From an uncultured Clostridia bacterium (GTDB lineage Bacteria > Bacillota > Clostridia > Lachnospirales > Anaerotignaceae): a stretch of 33,433 bases of DNA. The DNA lies in assembly GCA_937901125.1 (NCBI GenBank), contig CALCGT010000022.1, positions 1 through 33,433 of the forward strand, in the 5' to 3' direction. The position numbers and the translations under genes were made by a program. Below are positions 7,558 through 14,860 of the stretch, in pieces. The notes under the pieces are model-generated. The model was not told the DNA's origin and made no database searches. It worked only from the letters and a program-made list of their open reading frames with translations. Numbering within the stretch: position 1 is the stretch's first letter; the number at the start of each line of letters is the position of its first letter.

Positions 7558-7582
7558 TCCTTTTTGGAGAGGAGGACAATAT

Positions 7583-7951
7583 ATGGTTCAGCAGGAAACC
7601 AGATTAAAAGTAGCAGATAACTCCGGGGCGAAAGAACTTCTGTGCATCAGAGTACTGGGCGGCTCCACAAGAAGATATGCAGGCGTAGGCGACATCATTG
7701 TTGCTGCAGTTAAAGACGCAACACCCGGCGGCGTTGTAAAAAAAGGCGACGTTGTTAAGGCAGTAGTTGTTAGAACAGTTCATCCCGTAGGCAGACCTGA
7801 CGGCAGCTACATCAAATTCGACGAAAACGCAGCAGTTATCATTAAAGATGACAAAAACCCCAGAGGTACACGTATCTTTGGGCCCGTTGCAAGAGAGCTG
7901 AGAGAAAAACAGTTCATGAAGATCCTTTCTCTGGCTCCCGAAGTACTGTAA
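7583..7951 (+). CDS. rplN: 50S ribosomal protein L14 (uL14)
   Basis: The protein has exactly the usual 122 residues, beginning MVQQETRLKVADNSGAKEL and carrying GDIIVAAVKDATPGGVVKKGDVVKAVVVRT. L14 forms an intersubunit bridge and is the target of the silencing factor RsfS. The start is ATG 7583 behind GAGGAGG. rplX is 15 bp downstream. Confidence 0.98.
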   Translation: MVQQETRLKVADNSGAKELLCIRVLGGSTRRYAGVGDIIVAAVKDATPGGVVKKGDVVKAVVVRTVHPVGRPDGSYIKFDENAAVIIKDDKNPRGTRIFGPVARELREKQFMKILSLAPEVL

Positions 7952-7966
7952 TAGGAGGTGTGCTAG

Positions 7967-8278
7967 GTGGCTAATTTGAAACTGAAAACTGGCGACAAAG
8001 TAGTGGTAATCGCTGGTAAAGATAAAGGCAAAGAAGGCAAGATCATTGCTGTAGATAAAAAGAACAACCGTGTACTGGTTGAAGGCGTAAACATGGTTTC
8101 CAAACACACAAAACCCAACGCACAGAACCAGCAGGGCGGTATCATCAAGAAAGAAAACTTCATTCATGCTTCCAACGTAATGTATCTGCACAACGGCAAA
8201 GCAACACGTCTGGGCGCTATGATCAAAGATGGCAAAAAAGTAAGAGTAGCTAAGAAAACAGGCGAAGTTATCGACTAA
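7967..8278 (+). CDS. rplX: 50S ribosomal protein L24 (uL24)
   Basis: A GTG start (7967) after TAGGAGGTG gives a 103-residue protein. Its N-terminal KOW motif is KTGDKVVVIAGKDKGKEGKI (residues 7-26), and the family segment VEGVNMVSKHTKP follows. L24 is an assembly initiator for the 50S subunit, binding the 5' domain of 23S rRNA. One ATG-independent reading is supported by the clear start spacing. Confidence 0.98.
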   Translation: MANLKLKTGDKVVVIAGKDKGKEGKIIAVDKKNNRVLVEGVNMVSKHTKPNAQNQQGGIIKKENFIHASNVMYLHNGKATRLGAMIKDGKKVRVAKKTGEVID

Positions 8279-8304
8279 TAAATACCTGTGAAAGGAGGCA
8301 AACA

Positions 8305-8844
8305 ATGAGCAGATTAAAAGACTTCTATGAAGCACAGATCGTTCCTGAAATGACTAAGAAATTTTCTTATAAAAATAAACTGGCTGTTCCTAAACTGGAA
8401 AAGATCATCATCAACATGGGCGTAGGCGAAGCTAGAGAAAACGCTAAAGTTCTGGATGGCGCTGTAAGAGATATGAGCATCATCGCTGGTCAGAAACCCG
8501 TTGTAACAAAGGCTAAAAAATCCATTGCGAACTTCAAACTGCGTGAAGGCATGAACATTGGCTGTAAGGTTACTCTGAGAGGCGACAGAATGTATGAATT
8601 CACAGACAGACTGATCAACATCGCACTGCCTCGTGTACGTGACTTCCGTGGTGTAAAAGCAAACAGCTTTGACGGCAGAGGTAACTACACAATGGGTATC
8701 AAAGAACAGCTGATCTTCCCCGAAATCGAATATGATAAAGTAGACAAAATCAGAGGCATGGACATCGTTTTTGTTACAACAGCAAAAACAGATGAAGAAG
8801 CAAGAGAACTGCTGAGACTGTTCGGTATGCCATTCGCAAAATAA
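8305..8844 (+). CDS. rplE: 50S ribosomal protein L5 (uL5)
   Basis: The protein is full length at 179 residues. It has KLEKIIINMGVGEARENAKVLDGA, the P-site loop KLREGMNIGCKVTLRGDRMYEF and RDFRGVKANSFDGRGNYTMGI. L5 binds 5S rRNA with L18 and contacts P-site tRNA in the central protuberance. It starts at ATG 8305 behind AAAGGAGG. Confidence 0.98.
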   Translation: MSRLKDFYEAQIVPEMTKKFSYKNKLAVPKLEKIIINMGVGEARENAKVLDGAVRDMSIIAGQKPVVTKAKKSIANFKLREGMNIGCKVTLRGDRMYEFTDRLINIALPRVRDFRGVKANSFDGRGNYTMGIKEQLIFPEIEYDKVDKIRGMDIVFVTTAKTDEEARELLRLFGMPFAK

Positions 8845-8857
8845 GGGAGGGACAAAA

Positions 8858-9043
8858 ATGGCTAAAAAATCTATGAAAGTAAAGCAGCAGAGAGCACCTA
8901 AGTTCTCTACAAGAGCTTACACACGTTGCAGAGTTTGCGGCAGACCCCACTCTGTACTGAGAAAATATGGAATTTGCCGTATTTGCTTCCGTGAACTGGC
9001 ATACAAAGGTCAGATTCCCGGCGTAAAGAAAGCAAGCTGGTAA
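8858..9043 (+). CDS. rpsN: 30S ribosomal protein S14, zinc type (uS14)
   Basis: The protein has 61 residues, the length of the zinc-binding S14 form. Two CxxC pairs are present, in RCRVCGRPH and GICRICFRE, so it is the C+ version rather than the longer zinc-free paralogue. S14 is a late-binding protein of the 30S head. The start is ATG 8858 behind AGGGAGG, only 13 bp after rplE. Confidence 0.98.
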   Translation: MAKKSMKVKQQRAPKFSTRAYTRCRVCGRPHSVLRKYGICRICFRELAYKGQIPGVKKASW

Positions 9044-9062
9044 TTGAAAGGAGGAATTCACA

Positions 9063-9464
9063 ATGTCTATGAGCGACCCTATCGCAGATATGCTGACAAG
9101 AATCAGAAACGCTAATACTGCAAAACATGATACAGTAGATGTTCCTTCTTCCAAAATGAAGAAAGCAATCGCTGACATCCTGGTGGCAGAAGGTTACGTA
9201 AAAGGTTACGAAGTAATCGAAGACGGTATCAAATCCACACTGCGTATCAGCCTGAAATATGGTGAAGATAAAAACGTAAAAGTAATCACAGGTCTGAAGA
9301 GAATTTCTAAACCCGGCCTGAGAGTATTCGCTGGCAAAGACGAACTGCCTAAAGTTCTGGGCGGTCTGGGCACAGCAATCATTTCCACAGACAAAGGCCT
9401 GATGACAGACAAAGCTGCAAGAAAAGCTGGTCTGGGCGGTGAAGTAATCGCTTTCATCTGGTAA
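9063..9464 (+). CDS. rpsH: 30S ribosomal protein S8 (uS8)
   Basis: A 133-residue S8 with MSDPIADMLTRIRNAN at the start and the C-terminal RNA-binding motif ISTDKGLMTDKAARKAGLGGEVIAFIW. In E. coli S8 represses the spc operon by binding upstream of rplE. No similar target was recognised here. ATG 9063 was preferred to ATG 9069 because it is 8 bases from AAGGAGG. Confidence 0.98.
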   Translation: MSMSDPIADMLTRIRNANTAKHDTVDVPSSKMKKAIADILVAEGYVKGYEVIEDGIKSTLRISLKYGEDKNVKVITGLKRISKPGLRVFAGKDELPKVLGGLGTAIISTDKGLMTDKAARKAGLGGEVIAFIW

Positions 9465-9495
9465 GATAGAGACAGAATATTAGGAGGTGCAGACC

Positions 9496-10038
9496 ATGTC
9501 CAGAATCGGTAAATTGCCCGTTGTGGTACCCGCTGGCGTTGAAGTGAAGATTGGCGAAGACAATCTGCTGACAGTAAAAGGCCCCAAAGGTACACTGGAA
9601 AGAAAATTATCCGCAGACATGAACATCGCAATGGAAGATGGCCAGATCGTAGTTACAAGACCTAGCGATCTGAAAAAACATAGAGCATTACACGGCCTGA
9701 CAAGAACACTGATCTTCAACATGATTGTTGGTGTTACACAGGGCTATGAAAAAGTACTGGAAATCAATGGTGTAGGTTACAGAGCAGCTAAGTCCGGTAA
9801 AAAACTGACACTGACACTGGGTTACTCTCATCCCGTTGAAATGGAAGATCCTGAAGGTATCGAATCCATCGTTGAAGGTACAAACAAAATCATTGTTAAG
9901 GGTATTGACAAAGAAAAAGTAGGTCAGTTCGCTGCTGAAATCAGAACAAAGAGACCTCCCGAACCCTATAAAGGCAAAGGTATTAAATACTCTGACGAAC
10001 ATATCAGACGTAAAGTTGGTAAGACCGGTAAGAAATAA
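9496..10038 (+). CDS. rplF: 50S ribosomal protein L6 (uL6)
   Basis: This is a normal 180-residue L6, from MSRIGKLPVVVPAGVEVKI through the duplicated domain to the conserved KRPPEPYKGKGIKYSDEHIRRKVGKTGKK tail. An upstream GTG at 9487 lies inside the Shine-Dalgarno sequence (AGGAGG 9482-9487), so ATG 9496 is chosen. L6 sits near the sarcin-ricin loop and factor-binding site of the 50S. Confidence 0.98.
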   Translation: MSRIGKLPVVVPAGVEVKIGEDNLLTVKGPKGTLERKLSADMNIAMEDGQIVVTRPSDLKKHRALHGLTRTLIFNMIVGVTQGYEKVLEINGVGYRAAKSGKKLTLTLGYSHPVEMEDPEGIESIVEGTNKIIVKGIDKEKVGQFAAEIRTKRPPEPYKGKGIKYSDEHIRRKVGKTGKK

Positions 10039-10117
10039 TCTGCGAACGGCAGCATGACAGCACGATTTATTTATATCGGAAAGTGACTAATTTTTGAAGA
10101 AACGGAGTGAAAATACT

Positions 10118-10486
10118 ATGATCAATAAGCCCTCTCGTGCAGCGGCTCGTGTGAAAAGACACTACAGAATCCGCAACCATGTAAAAGGCACAGCTGCTAG
10201 ACCTAGACTGGCAGTGTTCAGATCCAATAAACACATGTATGCACAGATCATCGATGACGTTGCTCAGCATACACTGGTTGCAGCATCCACAATGGAAGCT
10301 GAAATCGCAAGCAAAGTAGAATACACAAACACAGTTGCGGCTGCAGCTGCAGTAGGTGAAGCTGTTGCAAAAAAAGCAATCGAAAAAGGCATCACAGAAG
10401 TTGTATTCGACAGAGGCGGTTTTGTATACCAGGGTAAAATTCAGGCACTGGCAGAAGCAGCTAGAGAAGCTGGCCTGAAATTCTAA
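10118..10486 (+). CDS. rplR: 50S ribosomal protein L18 (uL18)
   Basis: The 122-residue product has the basic N-terminus INKPSRAAARVKRHYRIRNHVKGTAARPRLAVFRSNKHMYAQIIDD and the C-terminal VVFDRGGFVYQGKIQALAEAAREAGLKF, both standard for L18, which binds 5S rRNA. An in-frame TTG at 10094 would add eight odd residues and has no good binding site. ATG 10118 follows CGGAGTG and fits the family. Confidence 0.97.
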   Translation: MINKPSRAAARVKRHYRIRNHVKGTAARPRLAVFRSNKHMYAQIIDDVAQHTLVAASTMEAEIASKVEYTNTVAAAAAVGEAVAKKAIEKGITEVVFDRGGFVYQGKIQALAEAAREAGLKF

Positions 10487-10504
10487 GGCAAGGAGGAAAG
10501 TAAG

Positions 10505-11008
10505 TTGAAAAGAATCGATCCAAGCACTTTAGATCTGAAAGATAAAGTAGTAACCATCAACCGTGTATCCAAAACGGTTAAAGGTGGTCGTACAATGAGA
10601 TTCTCTGCTTTGGTTGTTGTTGGCGACGGCAATGGCCATGTAGGCTGCGGCATGGGTAAAGCAGCTGAAATTCCCGATGCGATCCGCAAAGGTAAAGAAG
10701 CAGCGATGAAAAATATCATCAAAGTAGAAATGAACGATGTAGACAGCATCTACCACGGCGTTACAGGTGAATACGGCAGTGCAAGCGTACTGCTGATGCC
10801 CGCTCCCGAAGGTACTGGTATCATCGCTGGTGGTCCCGCTCGTGCGGTTCTGGAACTGGCTGGTATCCGTAATATCAGAACAAAATCCCTGGGCTCCAAC
10901 AACAAACGTAACGTTGTAAGCGCAACAATCGAAGGCCTGTCCAGAGCGACAACACCCGAAGCTGTTGCGAAACTGCGTGGCATTTCTGTTGAAGAACTCT
11001 TAGGTTAA
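10505..11008 (+). CDS. rpsE: 30S ribosomal protein S5 (uS5)
   Basis: A TTG start at 10505, behind AAGGAGG, gives 167 residues. Motifs are KVVTINRVSKTVKGGRTMRFSALVVVGDGNGHVGCGMGKA in the N-terminal dsRBD and GPARAVLELAGIRNIRTKSLGSNN in the C-terminal half. S5 helps set decoding accuracy and, with S3 and S4, surrounds the mRNA entry. Family length is about 166, so no alternative start is needed. Confidence 0.97.
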   Translation: MKRIDPSTLDLKDKVVTINRVSKTVKGGRTMRFSALVVVGDGNGHVGCGMGKAAEIPDAIRKGKEAAMKNIIKVEMNDVDSIYHGVTGEYGSASVLLMPAPEGTGIIAGGPARAVLELAGIRNIRTKSLGSNNKRNVVSATIEGLSRATTPEAVAKLRGISVEELLG

Positions 11009-11022
11009 GGAGGAACAGACAG

Positions 11023-11202
11023 ATGGCTGAAATTAAAATCACATTGGTGAAATCCACAATCGGTGCAATTCCCAAACATAAAAAAACAGTTCAGGCTCTG
11101 GGTCTGAATAAAACAAATAGCAGTGTAATTCAGCAGGACAATGCGGCTATCAGAGGTATGATCCATCAGGTTAGCCACCTTGTTAAAGTTGAAGAAGTTT
11201 GA
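11023..11202 (+). CDS. rpmD: 50S ribosomal protein L30 (uL30)
   Basis: A 59-residue protein reads MAEIKITLVKSTIGAIPKHK, then the conserved TVQALGLNKTNSSV and a final GMIHQVSHLVKVEEV. It is the right size and in the expected place between rpsE and rplO. The start is ATG 11023, with AAGGAGG 14 bp upstream overlapping the rpsE stop. L30 binds near the central protuberance of the 50S. Confidence 0.97.
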   Translation: MAEIKITLVKSTIGAIPKHKKTVQALGLNKTNSSVIQQDNAAIRGMIHQVSHLVKVEEV

Positions 11203-11219
11203 TTTTAGGAGGTGCCCAA

Positions 11220-11660
11220 ATGAACTTATGCGAACTGAGACCCGCTGAAGGCTCCAGAGAAAAGAACTGGAGACGCGGCAGAGGTCATGCAACAGGCAAC
11301 GGCAAAACAGCTGGTAGAGGCCACAAAGGTGCAGGCCAGCGTTCCGGGACAAGCGGCAAATGCGGTTTCGAAGGTGGCCAGATGCCTCTGTACAGAAGAC
11401 TTCCTAAGAGAGGCTTCACATGCAGAAACAGCAAAGAAATCGTTGCAATCAACGTTTCCATGCTGAACGTATTTGAAAATGACACAGTAGTAGATATCGA
11501 TGCTTTGAGAAACGTTGGTCTGATTAGCAATCCTAGAGATGGCGTGAAGATCCTTGGCGAAGGCGATCTGGAAAGAAAGCTGACAGTTAAGGTAAACTAC
11601 TTCAGCAAAACAGCTCAGGAAAAAATTGAAGCTGCCGGCGGCAAAGCAGAGGTGATTTAA
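11220..11660 (+). CDS. rplO: 50S ribosomal protein L15 (uL15)
   Basis: The 146-residue protein starts MNLCELRPAEGSREKNWRRGRG and has the Gly/Arg-rich 23S-binding stretch GNGKTAGRGHKGAGQRSG, followed by FEGGQMPLYRRLPKRGF. ATG 11220 is preceded by TAGGAGGTG. An upstream TTG at 11199 lies in the rpmD tail and is rejected. secY begins on the base after the stop codon. Confidence 0.97.
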   Translation: MNLCELRPAEGSREKNWRRGRGHATGNGKTAGRGHKGAGQRSGTSGKCGFEGGQMPLYRRLPKRGFTCRNSKEIVAINVSMLNVFENDTVVDIDALRNVGLISNPRDGVKILGEGDLERKLTVKVNYFSKTAQEKIEAAGGKAEVI

Positions 11661-12929
11661 TTGCTTAAGATTTTCGTTAACTCTTGGAAAACGAAAGACA
11701 TTCGGAACAAGATTCTGTACACACTGATGATCTTTGCGATTGTTAGACTGGGTACACAGATCGCCCTGCCCGGTATCGATACAGCAGGTGTAGTAGCAGC
11801 AAGAGAAAACGCAGCCATGGCGGGTACACTTTACAGTGTAATCGCCGGTGGTGCGAACTCCAGCTGGTCTATCTTTGCAATGGGTATCGGTCCCTATATC
11901 AACGCTTCCATCATCATGCAGCTTTTGACAATTGCGATCCCCAAATTCGAGCAGCTTTCTAAGGAAGGCCCCGATGGTCGTAAGCAGCTGCAGTCTTACA
12001 GCAGATATTTGACGGTCATCCTGGCGTTGATCCAAGGTATCGGTCTGACTTACACATATCAGAATATGTATCTGGTGCATAGCCCTCTGGTTTATATTGC
12101 GTCTGTATTTGCTCTGGTATGTGGTTCCACATTTGTAATGTGGTTGGCAGAACAAATCACTGCAAAAGGGATCGGGAATGGTTCTTCCATGATCATCTTC
12201 ATCAATATCGTTTCCAACCTGCCCATGGGTGCAGCAAGCCTGTACTACATGATCGTAGGCAGCGGTGCAATTGGTGTAGCAAAAGTGGCAGCGATTCTGA
12301 TCATCCTGATCATCGTTCTGGCATTCATCGTTTGTGTAAACAGCGGTGAAAGAAGACTGCCTGTACAGTACTCCTCCAAAATGGTAGGCAGAAAACAGGC
12401 AAGCGGCAGAAGTACAACAATGCCTATCAAGGTAAATACTTCTGGCGTTATCTCTATCATCTTTGCGATCTCTTTGCTGCAGTTCCCTCAGCAGATCGGC
12501 ATGTTCATCCCTAACAAGGGTGCAACATTTACAAAGGTGACAGATGTTCTGAACATGACACACCCTGTTGGTGCGATCATCTATGTACTGTTGATCTTCT
12601 TCTTCACATATTTCTATACATCCATCGTAATCAATCCCAACGAAATTGCGATGAACATGAAGAAGAACGGTGGCTTCATTCCCGGTATCAGACCCGGTCA
12701 GCCTACAAGCGCTTATATTACAAGAGTCGTAAACAGAATCACACTGGTTGGTGCGATCTGCTATGCGATTTTGGCTATGGTTCCTGTAGCTCTGCAGTGG
12801 ATCTTTAAAGTAAACGTTGGCTTTGGTGGTACAACACTGATCATCGTTGTTGGTGTTTGTCTGGATATCGTAAAAGCACTGGAAAGCCAGTTGCTGATGC
12901 GCCACTACAAAGGTTTTTTAAATGACTGA
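11661..12929 (+). CDS. secY: Protein translocase subunit SecY
   Basis: SecY is the channel of the Sec translocon in the cytoplasmic membrane. The 422 residues form about ten hydrophobic segments. Family marks include FAIVRLGTQIALPGID near the start, GPYINASIIMQLL, and EGPDGRKQLQSYSRYLTVILALIQ, then the cytosolic loop GERRLPVQYSSKMVGRKQ and the late region KKNGGFIPGIRPGQPTSAYI. The start is TTG 11661, directly after the rplO stop, with AGAGGTG 5 bases upstream, so it is probably coupled to rplO. Confidence 0.97.
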   Translation: MLKIFVNSWKTKDIRNKILYTLMIFAIVRLGTQIALPGIDTAGVVAARENAAMAGTLYSVIAGGANSSWSIFAMGIGPYINASIIMQLLTIAIPKFEQLSKEGPDGRKQLQSYSRYLTVILALIQGIGLTYTYQNMYLVHSPLVYIASVFALVCGSTFVMWLAEQITAKGIGNGSSMIIFINIVSNLPMGAASLYYMIVGSGAIGVAKVAAILIILIIVLAFIVCVNSGERRLPVQYSSKMVGRKQASGRSTTMPIKVNTSGVISIIFAISLLQFPQQIGMFIPNKGATFTKVTDVLNMTHPVGAIIYVLLIFFFTYFYTSIVINPNEIAMNMKKNGGFIPGIRPGQPTSAYITRVVNRITLVGAICYAILAMVPVALQWIFKVNVGFGGTTLIIVVGVCLDIVKALESQLLMRHYKGFLND

Positions 12930-12941
12930 TAACAATCGCTT

Positions 12942-12965
12942 GGGAAATGCTGTTTAGCATTTCCC
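12942..12965 (+). other. Perfect 10-bp hairpin between secY and adk
   Basis: GGGAAATGCT (12942-12951) and AGCATTTCCC (12956-12965) form a perfect 10-bp stem with a GTTT loop. It is followed by GAGGGGTTGTTTTAG, which is not a clean T-run. It may act as a partial terminator or as an mRNA 3' protector lowering adk relative to secY. The remaining spacer to adk is AT-rich. Confidence 0.6.
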
Positions 12966-13039
12966 GAGGGGTTGTTTTAGTTGTATATGGGGAGATTTAT
13001 AAAAAGAGAAGGCCATCTATTAAGAAAAGAGGTAATCGC

Positions 13040-13669
13040 ATGAAATTAGTACTGATTGGTGCTCCTGCAGCCGGCAAAGGCACACAGGCTGCAAGACTGG
13101 TAGAACATTACGGCATTGCTCACATTTCCACAGGCGATATGCTGAGAGAAGAAGTTGCAAAAGGCACAGAACTGGGCAACCAGGCAAAAAGCATCATGGC
13201 AGCAGGCGGTCTGGTTTCTGATGAACTGATCATTGCCATTGTACAGGAAAGAATCAAAAAAGACGATTGCGCGAAAGGTTTCATCCTGGATGGTTTCCCC
13301 CGCACAGTTGTTCAGGCTGAAAAGCTGGAAGAAATGGTAAAACTGGATCACGTTGTATACATCAGTGCTCCTGACGAAGTGATGCTGGAAAGACTGACAG
13401 CAAGAGAAAGCTGCCCTAAATGCGGTGCTACATACAACAAACTGTTCCTGCCCGCAAAGGTTGCTGGTATCTGCGATAAGTGCGGCGAAAAGCTGACACA
13501 GCGTAAAGACGACACTGTAGAAGCTGGTAAGGCAAGAATTCAGACTTTCCACGAACAGAGTGAACCTCTGGTAGACTTCTACACAAAGAAGGGCATCCTG
13601 TTTGAAGTAGATGGTACACAGGCGATCGATGAGATCACGAAAGCGATCATCGCTGGTCTGGATAAATAA
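13040..13669 (+). CDS. adk: Adenylate kinase
   Basis: Adenylate kinase interconverts ATP + AMP and 2 ADP in the cytoplasm. The 209 residues start MKLVLIGAPAAGKGTQ, a P-loop with Ala-Ala where Pro-Gly or Gly-Ala is more common. They continue with HISTGDMLREEV and the AMP-binding FILDGFPRTVVQAE. The LID carries two CxxC pairs (CPKCGATY and GICDKCGE), so it is the zinc-binding long form. ATG 13040 follows AAGAGGT. An in-frame upstream extension from GTG/ATG near 12947 passes through the hairpin and is rejected. A strong terminator follows. Confidence 0.96.
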   Translation: MKLVLIGAPAAGKGTQAARLVEHYGIAHISTGDMLREEVAKGTELGNQAKSIMAAGGLVSDELIIAIVQERIKKDDCAKGFILDGFPRTVVQAEKLEEMVKLDHVVYISAPDEVMLERLTARESCPKCGATYNKLFLPAKVAGICDKCGEKLTQRKDDTVEAGKARIQTFHEQSEPLVDFYTKKGILFEVDGTQAIDEITKAIIAGLDK

Positions 13670-13713
13670 GAAATGAAAAATGGCAGACGAGGAAATCGTT
13701 TGCTTGGGGAGGT

Positions 13714-13752
13714 GATCGGCAGAGGCGGCAACGTCTCTGCCGATCTGTTTTT
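13714..13752 (+). terminator. Terminator after adk
   Basis: An 11-bp perfect stem, GATCGGCAGAG (13714-13724) with CTCTGCCGATC (13735-13745), closes a 10-nt loop and is followed by TGTTTTT. This is a strong intrinsic terminator in the middle of what is usually one continuous spc-alpha transcript. Downstream genes therefore depend on readthrough or on a promoter in 13753-13960. Confidence 0.85.
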
Positions 13753-13761
13753 CCGAGAATC

Positions 13762-13783
13762 AGTTACTATATATACAGTAACT
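13762..13783. promoter_or_regulatory. 22-bp dyad after the adk terminator
   Basis: AGTTACT (13762-13768) and AGTAACT (13777-13783) are perfect inverted arms around an 8-bp AT spacer. A TATACT at 13819-13824 could be a -10, but no good -35 was found. This is a possible operator for a promoter driving the KOW-infA-alpha genes. The regulator is unknown. Confidence 0.35.
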
Positions 13784-13847
13784 TTTAATATGGAGTATCG
13801 CGAAGGGAACAAATATTGTATACTTGATTGGCTTATGAAAATAAAGT

Positions 13848-13967
13848 GTGTACCTATGCGGTAAGGATGGCGAAAGTCACCTTGGGAAAGCGATATTTTC
13901 CAAGCAAAATACCGTTCTGATCACGGACGGAGAACCGGAAATTCTTACGTTTAACGAAGGAAAATGA
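13848..13967 (+). pseudogene. map: C-terminal remnant of methionine aminopeptidase (map)
   Basis: One frame, open from 13845 to TGA 13965-13967, ends with NTVLITDGEPEILTF, which closely resembles the C-terminus of type I methionine aminopeptidase. That enzyme removes the initiator Met, and map normally sits exactly here, between adk and the KOW gene. Only about 35-40 codons remain. The upstream catalytic region with its metal-binding Asp, His and Glu residues is absent, replaced by a terminator, a dyad and AT-rich DNA. A GTG at 13848 could in principle start a 39-residue peptide, but no good binding site precedes it. The identification rests on a short match. Confidence 0.55.
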
Positions 13968-13977
13968 GGTGATATCG

Positions 13978-14235
13978 TTGGAATATCAGATCGGCCAAGT
14001 GGTTTATTCCAAAAGTGGTCACGATAAAGGCGATGTGCAGATGATTGCAGCCGTGGAGGGGGAATACCTTTTCTTGGTGGACGGCAAACGCCGGAAACTG
14101 GAAAAGCCAAAACGGAAAAAAAAGATGCATGTACAGCCGACTACTTATATAGTAGAAAACGTGGCAGAAAAGCTGCAGCAGGGAAGCAGTGTCCTTGATG
14201 CGGAGATCAAGAAGGCATTGAAAAAGTATCAATAA
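13978..14235 (+). CDS. KOW-domain RNA-binding protein (L14e-like)
   Basis: This 85-residue basic protein has a KOW-type motif at its start (YQIGQVVYSKSGHDKGDVQMI) and a lysine-rich middle (KRRKLEKPKRKKKMHVQPT). Proteins of this kind are found next to infA in many Clostridia and are annotated as L14e/L6e/L27e-like. Their exact role is not established, though rRNA binding is likely. The start is TTG 13978 with GAGGTG 6 bases upstream. The GTG at 13969 lies inside that binding site. Confidence 0.85.
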   Translation: MEYQIGQVVYSKSGHDKGDVQMIAAVEGEYLFLVDGKRRKLEKPKRKKKMHVQPTTYIVENVAEKLQQGSSVLDAEIKKALKKYQ

Positions 14236-14272
14236 GATACGGGATGTTTCATGTTTAAGGAGGTTTACGGTC

Positions 14273-14491
14273 TTGTCTAAAGATGACGTAATCGAAGTAG
14301 AAGGAACCGTACTGGAAAAATTACCCAACGCTATGTTTCAGGTGGAACTGGAAAACGGCCACCAGATCTTAGCGCACATTTCCGGCAAACTGCGTATGAA
14401 CTTCATCCGCATCCTGCCCGGTGACAAAGTGTTAATTGAAATGTCTCCTTATGACCTGACAAAAGGTCGCATCATTTGGAGAGCAAAATAA
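14273..14491 (+). CDS. infA: Translation initiation factor IF-1
   Basis: IF-1 binds the 30S A site during initiation. The product is 72 residues, the standard size, reading SKDDVIEVEGTVLEKLPNAM, then FQVELENGHQILAHISGKLRMNFIRILPGDKV and LTKGRIIWRAK, an S1-type OB fold. It starts at TTG 14273 behind AAGGAGG, with rpmJ 16 bp downstream. Confidence 0.98.
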   Translation: MSKDDVIEVEGTVLEKLPNAMFQVELENGHQILAHISGKLRMNFIRILPGDKVLIEMSPYDLTKGRIIWRAK

Positions 14492-14507
14492 GGAAGGAGC
14501 GATCACA

Positions 14508-14621
14508 ATGAAAATCAGACCCTCTGTAAAACCCATGTGTGAAAAATGCAGAATCATCAAGAGAAAAGGTCGTGTAATGGTTATTTGTGAAAATCCCAAA
14601 CATAAACAGAAACAGGGCTGA
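14508..14621 (+). CDS. rpmJ: 50S ribosomal protein L36 (bL36), zinc type
   Basis: A 37-residue protein, MKIRPSVKPMCEKCRIIKRK followed by GRVMVICENPKHKQKQG, has the four zinc ligands Cys11, Cys14, Cys27 and His32. This is the C+ form of L36, the smallest ribosomal protein, bound to domains II, V and VI of 23S rRNA. It starts at ATG 14508 behind AAGGAG, in its normal position after infA. Confidence 0.98.
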   Translation: MKIRPSVKPMCEKCRIIKRKGRVMVICENPKHKQKQG

Positions 14622-14631
14622 TAATTTATTA

Positions 14632-14706
14632 TGGGCTTGAGGGGCGATACCCCAAAGAGCCGGAATTGATAAATCCGTCAACTATACTGGGAGGAGCATA
14701 CAGTTA
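14632..14706 (+). other. Structured rpmJ-rpsM spacer, 5' half
   Basis: The spacer between rpmJ and rpsM is 239 bp, far longer than usual. Its first half has a GGGG-CGATA-CCCC hairpin (14641-14653), very like the one in the rplW-rplB gap, and a weaker CGGA/TCCG pairing (14661-14677). It ends with GGGAGGAG at 14689-14696, a full Shine-Dalgarno sequence that does not belong to rpsM. Confidence 0.45.
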
Positions 14707-14808
14707 ATGGCAAAGGCGGCGCATTTTTGTGAGCGCGTAAGCAACATGACTGACGGTCTATCTCCTTTGTTCGTAATGCCCAACGAGTATCGCACTGTGT
14801 TTATGTAA
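14707..14808 (+). CDS. Possible 33-residue small protein or leader peptide
   Basis: ATG 14707 stands 10 bases after GGGAGGAG and opens a 33-codon frame ending at TAA 14806-14808. The product would begin MAKAAHFCERVSNMTDG and end NEYRTVFM. No family is recognised. It could be a real small protein, a regulatory leader peptide for rpsM, or chance. The good binding site and its place inside a ribosomal operon are the reasons to list it. Its codons (CGC, GAG, TTC) do not follow the strong bias of its neighbours. Confidence 0.35.
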   Translation: MAKAAHFCERVSNMTDGLSPLFVMPNEYRTVFM

Positions 14809-14860
14809 AAACATTTTTATTTGAATCGTATTGTGAAAATTACAGGAGGTGCAAGAATAT

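Noticed and set aside
11226..12905. 559-residue minus-strand open frame opposite rplO and secY
   Set aside because: It is a shadow of strongly codon-biased genes: the composition is Cys/Asp/Tyr-rich nonsense with no family motif, and there is no promoter or binding site.
13673..13864. 63-codon frame directly after adk
   Set aside because: It runs through the terminator and dyad, has no family resemblance and no convincing binding site.
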